Shown here: positions 1 to 8,461 of the stretch, piece after piece
How the letters are laid out: each line of letters starts with the position of its first letter
Position numbering within the stretch: the first letter of the stretch is position 1
From: Paenibacillus sp. XY044
Lineage (GTDB): Bacteria > Bacillota > Bacilli > Paenibacillales > Paenibacillaceae
DNA length: 64,000 nt
Assembly: GCF_002257645.1 (NCBI RefSeq)
Contig: NZ_NQMO01000002.1
Location: forward strand, 930,001 to 994,000
Direction: 5' to 3'
Translations under genes and position numbers: made by a program
Notes under the pieces: model-generated
Seen by the model: the letters and a program-made list of their open reading frames with translations, nothing else
Told to the model about the DNA's origin: nothing
Database searches by the model: none

Positions 1-599
1 TGATGAACCACGAGCACCGTCCGGTTCTGATCCCGCAGCTCTTTCAAAATGGCGACGATGGTCTCCTCGCTGGCGGCGTCCACGCCGACGAAGGGCTCAT
101 CCAGACAGAACAGCTCCGCCTCCTGAGCGAGCGCCCGGGCCAGAAATACGCGCTGCTGCTGTCCGCCGGACAGCTCGCCGATCTGCCGGGAGCCGAAATC
201 CTCCATGCCGACCTTCTCCAGGCAGTGATAGGCCAGTTCTTTATGCTGCCGCCGGGGTCTCTTAAGCAGACCGAGCTTCGGGTAGGTGCCGAGCAGAACG
301 GTATCGATCACCGTAATCGGGAACGTCATGTCGATTTCGCTGCGCTGCGGAACGTAGGCGATGCGGGTCCGGGCTTCCTTAACGCTGCCGCCGAAGATGC
401 GAAGCTCGCCGTGATCTCGCGGAATCAGTTCAAGGAGCGATTTCATCAGCGTGGATTTGCCGGCGCCGTTGGGTCCAATAATACCGGTCATGCTGCCGGG
501 AAGAAGCGTAAAGCTGACGTCGCGAAGGGCATCCTTGCCGTGATAGGAGACGAACAGGCTGTCGACGGACACCGAAGGGACGCGGTGACGGGGAAGCAT
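1..599 (-). CDS. Metal (Mn/Zn-type) ABC transporter ATP-binding protein, 3' end outside window
   Basis: This is the N-terminal ~199 residues of the ATPase of a metal ABC importer; the rest runs off the left edge. Reading the minus strand I see Walker A GPNGAGKST, the signature LSGGQQQR, a Walker B followed by LDEPFVGVD, and the H-loop histidine at the very edge. The LDEPFVGVD form is typical of the MntB/ZnuC/ScaC group. ATG at 599 follows AAAGGAGG at 8 nt; an ATG 5 nt further upstream is out of frame. Two MntR-like boxes lie upstream, so manganese is the likely substrate. The permease and binding protein would be expected beyond the edge. Zinc remains possible from the protein alone. Confidence 0.88.
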   Translation of the reverse strand, partial: MLPRHRVPSVSVDSLFVSYHGKDALRDVSFTLLPGSMTGIIGPNGAGKSTLMKSLLELIPRDHGELRIFGGSVKEARTRIAYVPQRSEIDMTFPITVIDTVLLGTYPKLGLLKRPRRQHKELAYHCLEKVGMEDFGSRQIGELSGGQQQRVFLARALAQEAELFCLDEPFVGVDAASEETIVAILKELRDQNRTVLVVH

Positions 600-636
600 A
601 GCATAAACCTCCTTTGGATTATGAAAACTTTGACAT

Positions 637-656
637 AAGTTTCCCTTGGGACAAAT
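637..656 (-). promoter_or_regulatory. MntR-like operator, proximal
   Basis: On the minus strand this reads TTTGTCCCAAGGGAAACTT, close to the Bacillus MntR box (TTTGCnnnAAGGgAAACTT from memory). It sits about 40 nt upstream of the metal ABC ATPase start, where a manganese-dependent repressor would be expected. The match is by eye; no binding data. Confidence 0.5.
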
Positions 657-676
657 TAATGCACATATATAAAAGT

Positions 677-697
677 TTTTACCTAAGGAAACTTTAT
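677..697 (+). promoter_or_regulatory. MntR-like operator, distal
   Basis: The plus strand reads TTTTACCTAAGGAAACTTTAT, a second match to the MntR box and in opposite orientation to the one at 637-656. Two boxes 21 nt apart suggest cooperative control of the metal transporter gene. The remaining 698-820 stretch shows no gene. Confidence 0.45.
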
Positions 698-823
698 TGA
701 GTATAGGCTAAAACAGATGGGGAGAAATGTAAAGTGTTTTTTTGCCAGGGATGTCCGATTTTCGGAGGGTAAAACGAGGGCGAAATAGCGTTAGAATGCG
801 GGGCGATAATAGGGGCCGAGCCC

Positions 824-860
824 AAAAAAAGAAGCCCCGATTCCGCGGAATCAAGGCTTC
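824..860 (-). terminator. Rho-independent terminator of the LysR gene
   Basis: A long stem (GAAGCC...GGCTTC with GATTCCGCGGAATC inside) is followed on the minus strand by seven T. The stem overlaps the stop codon of the LysR gene. Confidence 0.85.
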
Positions 861-1759
861 ATATCCTGGTCGTTGATGTGCTGCTTGGCGAACTGCTTGA
901 ACTGCTCCCTGAGCGGTGAATAGGGCTGGTCGGCGTGAAAGGCCATATAGGCCTTGACCGATTTGCCTGCAGAGCCGGGGGCAGCCAAGTATTGAAGACT
1001 CCCGGAGGCGAGCTCGCTTCGGATGCCGGACAAGGGGAAGAAGGAGATGAACTCTCCGTCCTCCACCGTATGCTTGACCGACTCCGGCGAATTGATGATC
1101 ATGCGCTCCCACAAGTGGATCCCGCTCTCGATCGCGTAGGATCGGGTGAAGTCCCGCATAAAGGAGCCTTCGGCATGCTGGATAAAGAAGTGTTGGGCGA
1201 CCAGCTGGTCGCTCAGCGATTTCAGGCTGGAGAAAGGATGCTCGGGTGCAAAGATGACGACAAGCTCATCTTCCAGCAGCAAATCTTCCTTGATGCCGGC
1301 AGCCGCAACGTCCTGCGAATAATAAAAGGCCAGGTCTACCTCATGGTTGTAGAGCAGCTCCTGGACGGTCCGGCTGGGCTGCACGGTCAGCTCAATCTGG
1401 ATGCCGGGAAACTGCCGGCAGAACCGGTTGACAAGTCTAGGCAGGTGAATCGTCCCGATTAGGCTGTCAGCCCCGATATGAAGAATGCCCTTGCCCAAAT
1501 CGGCGTAGTCCTGCACGGCCTTCCGGGCCTCGGCGGCCAGCCCCGTCATTTTGACGGCGTAGGGGTACAGCGCCTTTCCGGCGTCGGTCAGCAGGATGCG
1601 GCCCCGCTTGGACTCGAAGAGGGCGATGCCCATCTCCTCCTCTAAGCTTTTCATATGAAAGGTGACGGTCGGCTGTTTCATATCCAGCTCTTTGGCTACG
1701 TCAGTCACTTTCTTATATTTTTCAATATAAACAAGGATTTGCAATTTTAACAAATTCAA
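851..1759 (-). CDS. LysR-family transcriptional regulator
   Basis: A full-length LysR protein (about 302 residues): an N-terminal winged helix-turn-helix (VTDVAKELDMKQPTVTFHMKSLEEEMG) and a C-terminal periplasmic-binding-like effector domain. I place the start at TTG 1759, which follows GAGGGGGA at a good distance; a GTG at 1780 gives seven more residues but has no ribosome site. The gene is divergent from pstS, and its terminator overlaps its stop. The effector and target are not evident. The divergent layout does not by itself imply control of phosphate uptake, which normally belongs to PhoPR. Confidence 0.85.
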   Translation of the reverse strand: MNLLKLQILVYIEKYKKVTDVAKELDMKQPTVTFHMKSLEEEMGIALFESKRGRILLTDAGKALYPYAVKMTGLAAEARKAVQDYADLGKGILHIGADSLIGTIHLPRLVNRFCRQFPGIQIELTVQPSRTVQELLYNHEVDLAFYYSQDVAAAGIKEDLLLEDELVVIFAPEHPFSSLKSLSDQLVAQHFFIQHAEGSFMRDFTRSYAIESGIHLWERMIINSPESVKHTVEDGEFISFFPLSGIRSELASGSLQYLAAPGSAGKSVKAYMAFHADQPYSPLREQFKQFAKQHINDQDMKP

Positions 1760-1886
1760 CGATGATTCCCCCTCGGTCACGTCCGATTCTCTTTCATTAT
1801 AGAATTAATCTATGGAGTCATAAAGATTATATTCTGATATTTATCGTTCTTTTTACAAAACGCATCATTTTACAAAATGATAGAGA

Positions 1887-1925
1887 ACTACAATGAATTT
1901 GTCGGTAAACTTCATAGAGTTACAC
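1887..1925 (+). promoter_or_regulatory. Possible PhoP-type direct repeats upstream of pstS
   Basis: Four hexamers spaced at exact 11 bp intervals (ACTACA, TTTGTC, ACTTCA, TTACAC) resemble the TTAACA-N5 repeats bound by Gram-positive PhoP. The matches are loose and no clear -10 follows before the ribosome site, so this is weak. A TATATT-like -10 further upstream near 1830 is an alternative promoter. Confidence 0.25.
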
Positions 1926-1956
1926 GGCAAACCAAAATGGGGGGAAACATTAGATT

Positions 1957-2898
1957 ATGAAATTCAAAAAACCGTTACTTATGTTTTGTACGTTGGTCCT
2001 GGTTCTTATGCTGGCTGCCTGCGGCAGCAAAAACTCGGCGGATAGCGGCAGCGCTACGGGTTCGGGAACCGCAACTGAAGATAAACCGGCTGCAGAGGAA
2101 ACCCTCAGCGGATCCGTTCTGGCCGTAGGCTCCACAGCACTCCAACCGCTGGTCGAGCAAGTCGCACAAAAATTCATGGGTGAATCCCAATACTCCCAAA
2201 TCCAAGTTCAAGTACAAGGCGGCGGCAGCGGCACCGGTTTGACGCAAGTATCCGGCGGCCAAGCCAACATCGGCAACTCCGACGTATTTGCTGAAGAAAA
2301 GCTGGATGCTGACAAAGCTAAAGAACTCGTTGACCACCAAGTGGCCGTTGTGGCCATGGCGGCTGTAACGAATCCTGACGCAGGTGTAGACAGCCTGACG
2401 AAACAGCAGCTGGTTGATATTTTCACTGGCAAAGTCACGAACTGGAAAGACGTTGGCGGCAAGGACGAAAAGATCGTTATCGTTAACCGTCCTGCAAGCT
2501 CCGGTACTCGCGCAACGTTTGAAAAATATGCACTCGGAACGAAAACTGAAGACCTGCAAGGTTCGATTCAAGAAGATTCTTCCGGTACGGTGAAAAAGAT
2601 CATTTCCGAAACGCCTGGCGCCATCGGATATCTGGCTCTGTCCTACCTGGACGACAAAGTGAAAACTGTAAAATATGACGGTGTGGAAGCAACGGAAGAG
2701 AACGTAGCATCCGGTAAATATCCGGTATGGGCTTACGAGCATATGTACACGAAAGGCGATCCTACTCCAGAAGTGAAGGCATTCCTGGACTACATGACTT
2801 CGGACACCGTGCAAAACGGCGACGTGGTTGAGCTCGGATACATTCCGGCTTCCAAAATGGAAGTGAAACGCGACAAGGACGGCAACATCACGCAATAA
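1957..2898 (+). CDS. pstS: Phosphate ABC transporter substrate-binding lipoprotein PstS
   Basis: The extracellular phosphate receptor of the high-affinity Pst importer. The 313-residue product begins with a lipoprotein signal peptide ending in LAAC (Cys at about 22), then a Ser/Thr-rich spacer, then the PstS fold. Phosphate-binding segments are visible: GSTALQPL, GGGSGTGL and RPASSGTRATFE. The ribosome site GGGGGGAAA lies ~10 nt before ATG. It heads the pstSCAB operon, which is expected to be induced under phosphate starvation. Confidence 0.96.
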   Translation: MKFKKPLLMFCTLVLVLMLAACGSKNSADSGSATGSGTATEDKPAAEETLSGSVLAVGSTALQPLVEQVAQKFMGESQYSQIQVQVQGGGSGTGLTQVSGGQANIGNSDVFAEEKLDADKAKELVDHQVAVVAMAAVTNPDAGVDSLTKQQLVDIFTGKVTNWKDVGGKDEKIVIVNRPASSGTRATFEKYALGTKTEDLQGSIQEDSSGTVKKIISETPGAIGYLALSYLDDKVKTVKYDGVEATEENVASGKYPVWAYEHMYTKGDPTPEVKAFLDYMTSDTVQNGDVVELGYIPASKMEVKRDKDGNITQ

Positions 2899-2998
2899 CA
2901 TCAGGTTCCTTGAGCTCTCACGAAACACTGAATATGTATGACAAGAGGCGGAGAGACCAACTTCTGCCTCTATTTTCACTTTAGAAAGAAGGACAACG

Positions 2999-3937
2999 AT
3001 GAAAGCTATAGATGAAAGGCCTGTAGGCATCGCTGATAACCCCCGTCCCGGGCGGATAAAAAAACATCATATGGAAGATTTCGCGGGACGCGGCTATACG
3101 ACGATATGCGCGATTCTGCTGATCGTCATTATTTTGTCCATCATTTATTTTGTCGCTTCCAAGGGACTGGCGACTTTCTTCAGAGACGGCGTAAGCTTCA
3201 GCGAGTTTCTGTTCGGCTCCAAGTGGGATCCGGAAGGCAACCATGGCGAGCCGCAGTTCGGCGTCATGCCGTTTATTTTCGGTTCATTCGCGACGTCGAT
3301 CCTGGCAGCGCTCATCGCCAGTCCGCTCAGCATCTGCGCATCGCTCTTCATGACGGAGATCGTGCCGGGCTGGGGCAAAAAGCTGCTGCAGCCGGTCATT
3401 GAACTGCTTGCCGGAATTCCTTCCGTCGTATATGGATTTGTCGGCCTGACGGTCATCGTTCCGGCCTTGCGTGACCTGTTTCCCGGTCAGGGGATCGGTA
3501 TCGCTGCGGGTTCGATCGTGCTGTCGGTGATGATCCTGCCGACGATTACGAGCATCGGTACCGACGCGCTGTCCTCGCTGCCGCGCGGCTTGAAGGAGTC
3601 CTCGTACGCACTCGGTGCAACGCGCTGGCAGACCATCTACAGAGTTATTCTGCCAACCGTGCTCCCTTCTATTCTAACCGGGGTCGTCCTCGGTATGGCT
3701 CGTGCCTTCGGGGAAGCATTGGCGGTACAGATGGTTATCGGGAATGCGCCGCATATTCCGCGGTCGCTGTTCGAATCCGCCTCGACGCTGACCAGCGTCA
3801 TCACGCTGGATATGGGCAATACTGTCATGGGTACCCCACACAGTAACGCGCTGTGGAGCATGGCGCTGGCGCTCATGTTCATGACCTTTATCTTCGTCGT
3901 TATCGTTCGCCTGCTGGAAAGGAGAAATCGGATTTGA
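2999..3937 (+). CDS. pstC: Phosphate ABC transporter permease PstC
   Basis: First membrane subunit of the Pst importer, 312 residues with about six membrane helices. The binding-protein-dependent transport signature (EAA loop) is seen at SSYALGATRWQTIYRVILP, which docks the ATPase. It lies 100 nt after pstS, with AGAAGGA before the ATG, and its stop overlaps the start of pstA by four bases, indicating translational coupling. Confidence 0.95.
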   Translation: MKAIDERPVGIADNPRPGRIKKHHMEDFAGRGYTTICAILLIVIILSIIYFVASKGLATFFRDGVSFSEFLFGSKWDPEGNHGEPQFGVMPFIFGSFATSILAALIASPLSICASLFMTEIVPGWGKKLLQPVIELLAGIPSVVYGFVGLTVIVPALRDLFPGQGIGIAAGSIVLSVMILPTITSIGTDALSSLPRGLKESSYALGATRWQTIYRVILPTVLPSILTGVVLGMARAFGEALAVQMVIGNAPHIPRSLFESASTLTSVITLDMGNTVMGTPHSNALWSMALALMFMTFIFVVIVRLLERRNRI

Positions 3938-4830
3938 AAGCTAAAGCCGCTGACAAAATTGCAACAGCCATTATTGTGGTGTTATCCCTATTGATCGTAG
4001 CGGTTCTGCTCGGACTGCTCGGATTTATTCTGTACCGAGGACTCAGCCACATCAGCTGGCACTTCCTTACTTCGGTGCCTCAAACGATCCGGGAGGGCGG
4101 CGGCATCGGTCCGCAGCTGTTTAACTCCTTGTTCCTGCTGGTACTGACGCTAATTATTACGATTCCGCTGGGCCTGGGTGCCGGCATCTATATGGCCGAG
4201 TACGCCAAGCCGGGCAAGATCACCGGAACGATCCGCCTCGTCGTCGAGGTGCTGTCCTCGTTTCCGTCCATCGTCGTCGGCCTCTTCGGCTTGCTCTTGA
4301 TTGTCAACACGTTCGGCTTTGGCTTCTCGCTCTTCTCGGGCGCGATCGTCCTGACGATCTTTAACCTGCCGCTCATGGTCCGCATCACGGAGCAGGCCTT
4401 CCGCAGCGTGCCGAAGGAGCAGAAGGAAGCAGGGCTTGCGCTTGGATTATCGAAATGGAAAATCATTACGTCCGTGCTGTTTCCGGTCGCCCTGCCAAGC
4501 ATTGTCACAGGTACGGTTCTGGCTGCTGGACGGGTATTCGGGGAAGCGGCGGCGCTCCTGTTTACCGCGGGGATGTCCACGCCGCGTCTAGATTTTACCA
4601 ACTGGAACCCGCTGAGCCCGACGTCGCCGATCAATCCATTCCGTCCGGCAGAGACGCTGGCCGTGCACATTTGGAAAATCAACAGTGAGGGCATTGCGCC
4701 CGATGCGGCGGAAATTGCTGCCGGCGCTTCGGCAGTACTCGTGATTCTCGTGCTTGTCTTCAACCTGTTTGCCCGCTGGTTCGGCAACCTGCTCTACAAA
4801 ATCATGACGGCATCCAAACGAATGGGATAG
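3934..4830 (+). CDS. pstA: Phosphate ABC transporter permease PstA
   Basis: Second membrane subunit, 298 residues. I chose TTG at 3934 because AAAGGAG lies 9 nt upstream and it overlaps the pstC stop; the frame is open further upstream but that part runs through pstC. About six helices are present, with the EAA-type loop [27 protein letters not shown]. It forms the channel with PstC and uses PstB for energy. Confidence 0.95.
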   Translation: MKAKAADKIATAIIVVLSLLIVAVLLGLLGFILYRGLSHISWHFLTSVPQTIREGGGIGPQLFNSLFLLVLTLIITIPLGLGAGIYMAEYAKPGKITGTIRLVVEVLSSFPSIVVGLFGLLLIVNTFGFGFSLFSGAIVLTIFNLPLMVRITEQAFRSVPKEQKEAGLALGLSKWKIITSVLFPVALPSIVTGTVLAAGRVFGEAAALLFTAGMSTPRLDFTNWNPLSPTSPINPFRPAETLAVHIWKINSEGIAPDAAEIAAGASAVLVILVLVFNLFARWFGNLLYKIMTASKRMG

Positions 4831-4841
4831 GAGAAATGAGC

Positions 4842-5606
4842 ATGCAACAATCATCGACTACATTCCGCACTGAAAACCTGAGTGTGTTCTATGGAACGTA
4901 CGAAGCCGTGAAGAACATCAGCCTGAACTTCCCGGACAAGAGCGTTACCGCGCTCATCGGCCCGTCCGGCTGCGGGAAATCGACGTTTTTGCGGTCCCTG
5001 AACCGAATGAACGACGAGATCTCCCAAGCCGTGATCAAAGGGAAGATCTGGATCGGCGGGGAGGACATCAACGATCCTTCCACCGATGTCATTCAGCTGC
5101 GGCAAAAAATCGGAATGGTATGGCAGAAGCCGAATCCATTCTATAAATCCATCTACGAAAATATCGCCTTTGGCCCGAAATACCATGGCGTGAAAAATAA
5201 AAAGGCGCTCGACGAGATCGTCGAGTCCAGCTTGCGCAAAGCGGCGTTGTGGGACGAAGTGAAGGACCGCCTGAAGCAGTCCGCCTTGTCGCTCTCGGGC
5301 GGCCAGCAGCAGCGCCTGTGCATTGCGCGCGCTTTGTCGGTCAACCCGGGGATTCTGCTCCTCGATGAGCCGGCGTCGGCTCTCGATCCGGTTTCGACGT
5401 CCAAGGTCGAGGAACTGATCGTCGAGCTCAAGAAAGAGCTGAGCATCGTGATCGTGACGCACAACATGCAGCAGGCCGCACGGATTTCCGACTATACGGC
5501 GTATTTCTACCTCGGCACGCTGATGGAGCATAACGATACCGAAATTATTTTCACCAACCCGGCCAATGCCATGACCCAGGAGTATATCTCCGGACGGTTT
5601 GGTTAA
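4842..5606 (+). CDS. pstB: Phosphate ABC transporter ATP-binding protein PstB
   Basis: ATPase of the Pst importer. Walker [10 protein letters not shown], the PstB-typical RSLNRMND segment, signature LSGGQQQR, Walker [13 protein letters not shown] and the H-loop ([13 protein letters not shown]) are all present. ATG 4842 lies 8 nt after AGGAG; ATG 4836 is only 2 nt from it, so the later start is preferred (254 residues). Last gene of the operon, followed by a strong terminator. No phoU follows, unlike in many other bacteria. Confidence 0.95.
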   Translation: MQQSSTTFRTENLSVFYGTYEAVKNISLNFPDKSVTALIGPSGCGKSTFLRSLNRMNDEISQAVIKGKIWIGGEDINDPSTDVIQLRQKIGMVWQKPNPFYKSIYENIAFGPKYHGVKNKKALDEIVESSLRKAALWDEVKDRLKQSALSLSGGQQQRLCIARALSVNPGILLLDEPASALDPVSTSKVEELIVELKKELSIVIVTHNMQQAARISDYTAYFYLGTLMEHNDTEIIFTNPANAMTQEYISGRFG

Positions 5607-5630
5607 GCCGCCGTTTGTTTGCACAGCAAA

Positions 5631-5670
5631 AAGCCGTCTCCCCAGAGATGAATGGGGAGGCGGCTTATTT
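5631..5670 (+). terminator. Terminator of the pst operon
   Basis: Thirteen-base arms AAGCCGTCTCCCC and its near complement GGGGAGGCGGCTT, 10 nt loop, then ATTTAATT. The T tract is short. Confidence 0.75.
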
Positions 5671-5673
5671 AAT

Positions 5674-5811
5674 TATAGAAGTTGAATTAAAGAATAGGAT
5701 GCAGGGCAAGGAAGTAAAACGATTCGGAAGAAACGAAAACAAGAGCGATCGTAGGAACTTTTTACGTACTTGCCCCTATCATCGATTTCAATAGTTCAAC
5801 TTATATAAGCA
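5674..5811. repeat. Long imperfect intergenic palindrome
   Basis: The left arm (about 5674-5720, containing AAGTTGAATTA and GGGCAAG) and the right arm (about 5757-5811, containing CTTGCCCC and AGTTCAACTT) are imperfect inverted copies around a ~35 nt centre. No reading frame is present. It fills the gap between the pst terminator and the stress protein gene. It could be a MITE-like relic or a structured RNA; function unknown. Confidence 0.6.
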
Positions 5812-5834
5812 AAAGCTCCACTTTGTGGGGAGGG

Positions 5835-6257
5835 TTAACGGACGATCATGACCGGGCAGTGCGCATGCTGAACGACGCTGTGGCTGACACTGCCGATAAG
5901 CATTTCCGACACGAGGCCCATGCCCCGGCTGCCCATCACGATCAGGTCAGCCGACTCTTCCTTGGCCGTCTGGCAGATAACCTTGGCCGGATCGCCGGTT
6001 TTGCTGACCGTACGGAAGGAGACTCCCGAGCGGCTCGCTTCTTCGGTAGCCGGGATGAGAATTTTTTCGCCTTCCTGGCGGATGTGTTCGTCCAGGTCTA
6101 CGCCCACCGGCGGTTCATTGATGGACACGGTGGGGTTGACGTGCAGGACGACGAGCTCGGGAGCGTTATTCAGGCTCTGTGCGAGCGACACGGCGGAATC
6201 CAGCGCATGCCGGGCATGCTTGGATCCGTCAACGGGTACGAGAATACGTGAGTACAT
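5835..6257 (-). CDS. Universal stress protein, UspA family
   Basis: A single-domain Usp of 140 residues. The start ILVPVDGSKHARHAL and the C-terminal nucleotide loop GSRGMGLVSEMLIGSVSHSV (G-2X-G-9X-G-S/T pattern) indicate the ATP-binding subgroup. It lies 12 nt downstream of the MFS exporter gene on the same strand and is probably co-transcribed with it. Role in stress survival is inferred from the family only. Confidence 0.93.
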   Translation of the reverse strand: MYSRILVPVDGSKHARHALDSAVSLAQSLNNAPELVVLHVNPTVSINEPPVGVDLDEHIRQEGEKILIPATEEASRSGVSFRTVSKTGDPAKVICQTAKEESADLIVMGSRGMGLVSEMLIGSVSHSVVQHAHCPVMIVR

Positions 6258-6269
6258 ATAAGAACCTCC

Positions 6270-7487
6270 TTAATGGCCTTCTGCCCGGTCAACATGGGCA
6301 AGCTTGCGGCGGGATACGAGCAGGGCGACGACGCCCAGGAAGACCATGACCGCGCCGAAGTAGAACGGCGTCTCCGCATGGTACCACTCGGACAGCTTGC
6401 CGGCGAGCCAAGGGGAGACGGCGCCGCCAAGGAAGCGGACGAAGCTGTAAGCCGCGGAAGCGACGGAGCGTTCTACCGGAGCGGCCTGCATGACGGCCGT
6501 GGTGATCAGCGTATTGTTGATGCCCAGGAAGATCCCGGCCACGATGACGCAGACGATTACGGTCTGAGGCGAGTGGTTATACGTGCCGATACCCATAATG
6601 AGGAGCACGATTGTAAACAGCGTAAGCACTGTCGCAATGGACGACACGACGCTGAAGCGCTTCTGCAGCTTCGGAGCGACGAATACCGACGTAAAGGCAA
6701 GCAGAATGCCCCAGCCGAAGAAGACATAGCCCAGACCGTGCTCATCCAGGTCCATGACGTACGGCGAGTACGCCATCAGGGTGAAGAAACCGAAGTTATA
6801 CAGGAATGCCGTAATCCCAAGGATCAGCAGTGCCGGATAAGACAGCGCCTTGAACGGGTCGGCCAGTGTGCTGGCTTTCTTCGGCTTAGGCACGTTCGGG
6901 AGCATAAACGTAACGAAAATAAACCCGATGGCCATCAGAACGGCCACGCCGAAGAACGGTCCGCGCCAGGAGATGGAGCCCAGCTCGCCGCCCAGCAGCG
7001 GTCCGACGGAAATCCCGAGACCGAGTGCGGCTTCGTACAAAATGATTGCTTTAGCCGTGCCGGATGTGGACAGCCCGACGATCGCGGACAGCGCGGTGGC
7101 GATAAAGAGGGCGTTGCCGAGTCCCCAGCCGCCGCGAAAACCGACGATACTGCCGATGGAGTTGGACAGACCGCCAAGCGCCGCGAAGATGACGATGAGC
7201 AGCATCCCGGTCAGCAGCGTCTTCTTGATGCCGATCCGGCTGGAAATGACGCCGGTAATCAGCATTGCTACGCCGGTTACCAGATTGTAGCTCGTAAACA
7301 GAAGCGAAACCTGGCTCTTGGATGCGTGCAGCTGCTCGGCGATGGCCGGCAGAATCGGGTCAACCAGGCCGAGGCCCATAAAGGAGATGATACAGGCAAA
7401 AGCGATTGCCCATACCGCCTTCGGCTGGGACAGCAGTCCCCCTTGTCGCTGTTCCGGCTCCAGGGGCTGCGAAGCATTGGTTTTCAT
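6270..7487 (-). CDS. MFS drug exporter, YfmO-like
   Basis: A 12-helix major facilitator of about 405 residues, DHA1 type, with the antiporter-like loop after helix 2 (GVISSRIGIKK) and a GxxxGPxxGG motif (LGISVGPLLGGELG). ATG 7487 is preferred; earlier in-frame ATGs at 7496 and 7505 sit on or inside the GGAGG site. A MerR gene lies directly upstream, the same layout as B. subtilis yfmP-yfmO. Substrate unknown; drug or metabolite export is inferred. Confidence 0.85.
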   Translation of the reverse strand: MKTNASQPLEPEQRQGGLLSQPKAVWAIAFACIISFMGLGLVDPILPAIAEQLHASKSQVSLLFTSYNLVTGVAMLITGVISSRIGIKKTLLTGMLLIVIFAALGGLSNSIGSIVGFRGGWGLGNALFIATALSAIVGLSTSGTAKAIILYEAALGLGISVGPLLGGELGSISWRGPFFGVAVLMAIGFIFVTFMLPNVPKPKKASTLADPFKALSYPALLILGITAFLYNFGFFTLMAYSPYVMDLDEHGLGYVFFGWGILLAFTSVFVAPKLQKRFSVVSSIATVLTLFTIVLLIMGIGTYNHSPQTVIVCVIVAGIFLGINNTLITTAVMQAAPVERSVASAAYSFVRFLGGAVSPWLAGKLSEWYHAETPFYFGAVMVFLGVVALLVSRRKLAHVDRAEGH

Positions 7488-7594
7488 AAGTAACATTACC
7501 TCCATTTTGATGAATCATGTATTTTCATGTTTTCATGAATCTCCACAACAAAAAAACGTCTATCGACGCACTTGCATAACGGCCGCAGCGGCTT

Positions 7595-8041
7595 TTAGCC
7601 TTCCAGGGAATCGGTTTCTTCGTCGAATTTGCGGATGAAATCATCCAGCCGCTTCTGCGTCTGTTCCAATTCCTGCTGCATAAGGCGCATTTTCTCGACT
7701 TTGGTACGCAGCATTTGAAGCTGTTCTTCCAGCATCTCGCTCATATGGGTCAATTGCTGTCTCCGATGGGCCCGGCTGGTCATATCGTGGTAAGTTTGGT
7801 GATGCAGCTTATAAGCGTCCGATACGGATAAGTACTGAACCAGCTCCTGCAGGCTGAAACCGAGAATTTCTTTGGCATTCACGATCTTCTTCAAATACTC
7901 GATGTCCTCGCGGGTATAGAGGCGGGTGCCTCCCTCGCTCCGTTCAGGGGTCGGAAAGACGCCGATCTCTTCGTAGTAGCGGATCGTTCGCTTCGTCAAG
8001 CCGCATTCTCTGGCGACATCGTCGATTTTATATTCATCCAT
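7595..8041 (-). CDS. MerR-family regulator, YfmP-like
   Basis: A 148-residue MerR protein: N-terminal winged helix (IDDVARECGLTKRTIRYYEEIGVFP, then GGTRLYTREDIEYLKKI) and a long coiled-coil C-terminus without a cysteine metal site. It precedes the MFS exporter on the same strand, so it most likely controls both. Its own promoter carries a palindrome. A short hairpin with seven T (near 7552-7570) lies between the two genes and may reduce read-through. Confidence 0.9.
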   Translation of the reverse strand: MDEYKIDDVARECGLTKRTIRYYEEIGVFPTPERSEGGTRLYTREDIEYLKKIVNAKEILGFSLQELVQYLSVSDAYKLHHQTYHDMTSRAHRRQQLTHMSEMLEEQLQMLRTKVEKMRLMQQELEQTQKRLDDFIRKFDEETDSLEG

Positions 8042-8079
8042 TTCCTTCCTCCCTCAAAGTTTCCCGGGTAACATTAATC

Positions 8080-8115
8080 ATTGTAATCCTGACTAACGTT
8101 AACGTCAACGTTAAA
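8080..8115 (-). promoter_or_regulatory. merR promoter with palindromic operator
   Basis: On the minus strand TTGACG (8108-8103) and TACAAT (8085-8080) are separated by 17 bp. The -35 lies inside a run of TTAACG/TTGACG/TTAACG hexamers that includes AACGTT palindromes. Normal 17 bp spacing, rather than the 19-20 bp of MerR-activated promoters, argues for repression. Confidence 0.6.
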
Positions 8116-8378
8116 TTTTATGAAACCCAAAAAGATAATTATTACGTGGAATCCGGTTGTGGCCTTAGTATGCCCGGCATCCACCGTTTACGTACGGGGG
8201 TTGCCATAGTGCTGTGAAGCGATTTTCATTGAAAAGCTCCCCATGTTCAGTGGCCGTCAGGCAGTCTGTGCGGAGTCCTCAGAGGGGGATATGGGAGAAC
8301 AGCGATGCGGTTTATTACGGTCATCGTGAACGGAGAGGGGAGAGCTGGCCGAGTGGTGCGATTCCTGATTGTCTGCAC

Positions 8379-8422
8379 AAAAAAAGCTGTCCCTAACCGT
8401 ATGACGGATTAGGGACAGCTTT
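8379..8422 (-). terminator. Terminator of clpE
   Basis: Stem AAAGCTGTCCCTAA / TTAGGGACAGCTTT with an 11-12 nt loop, followed on the minus strand by TTTTTTT. The stretch 8120-8378 shows no credible gene. Confidence 0.85.
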
Positions 8423-8461
8423 CAAAATTAAGGGCGTAAACGCTGGTGTATTCGGTGAACA

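Noticed and set aside
3..638. Open frame on the plus strand over the metal ABC ATPase
   Set aside because: It is antisense to a gene with clear Walker A, signature and Walker B motifs and has no family resemblance.
1850..1880. Pair of TTTTACA sequences as PhoP boxes
   Set aside because: They are 17 bp apart, not on the 11 bp register expected for Gram-positive PhoP.
8214..8396. 60-codon open frame between merR and clpE
   Set aside because: No ribosome site, Arg/Ser-rich random-looking product that runs into the clpE terminator.
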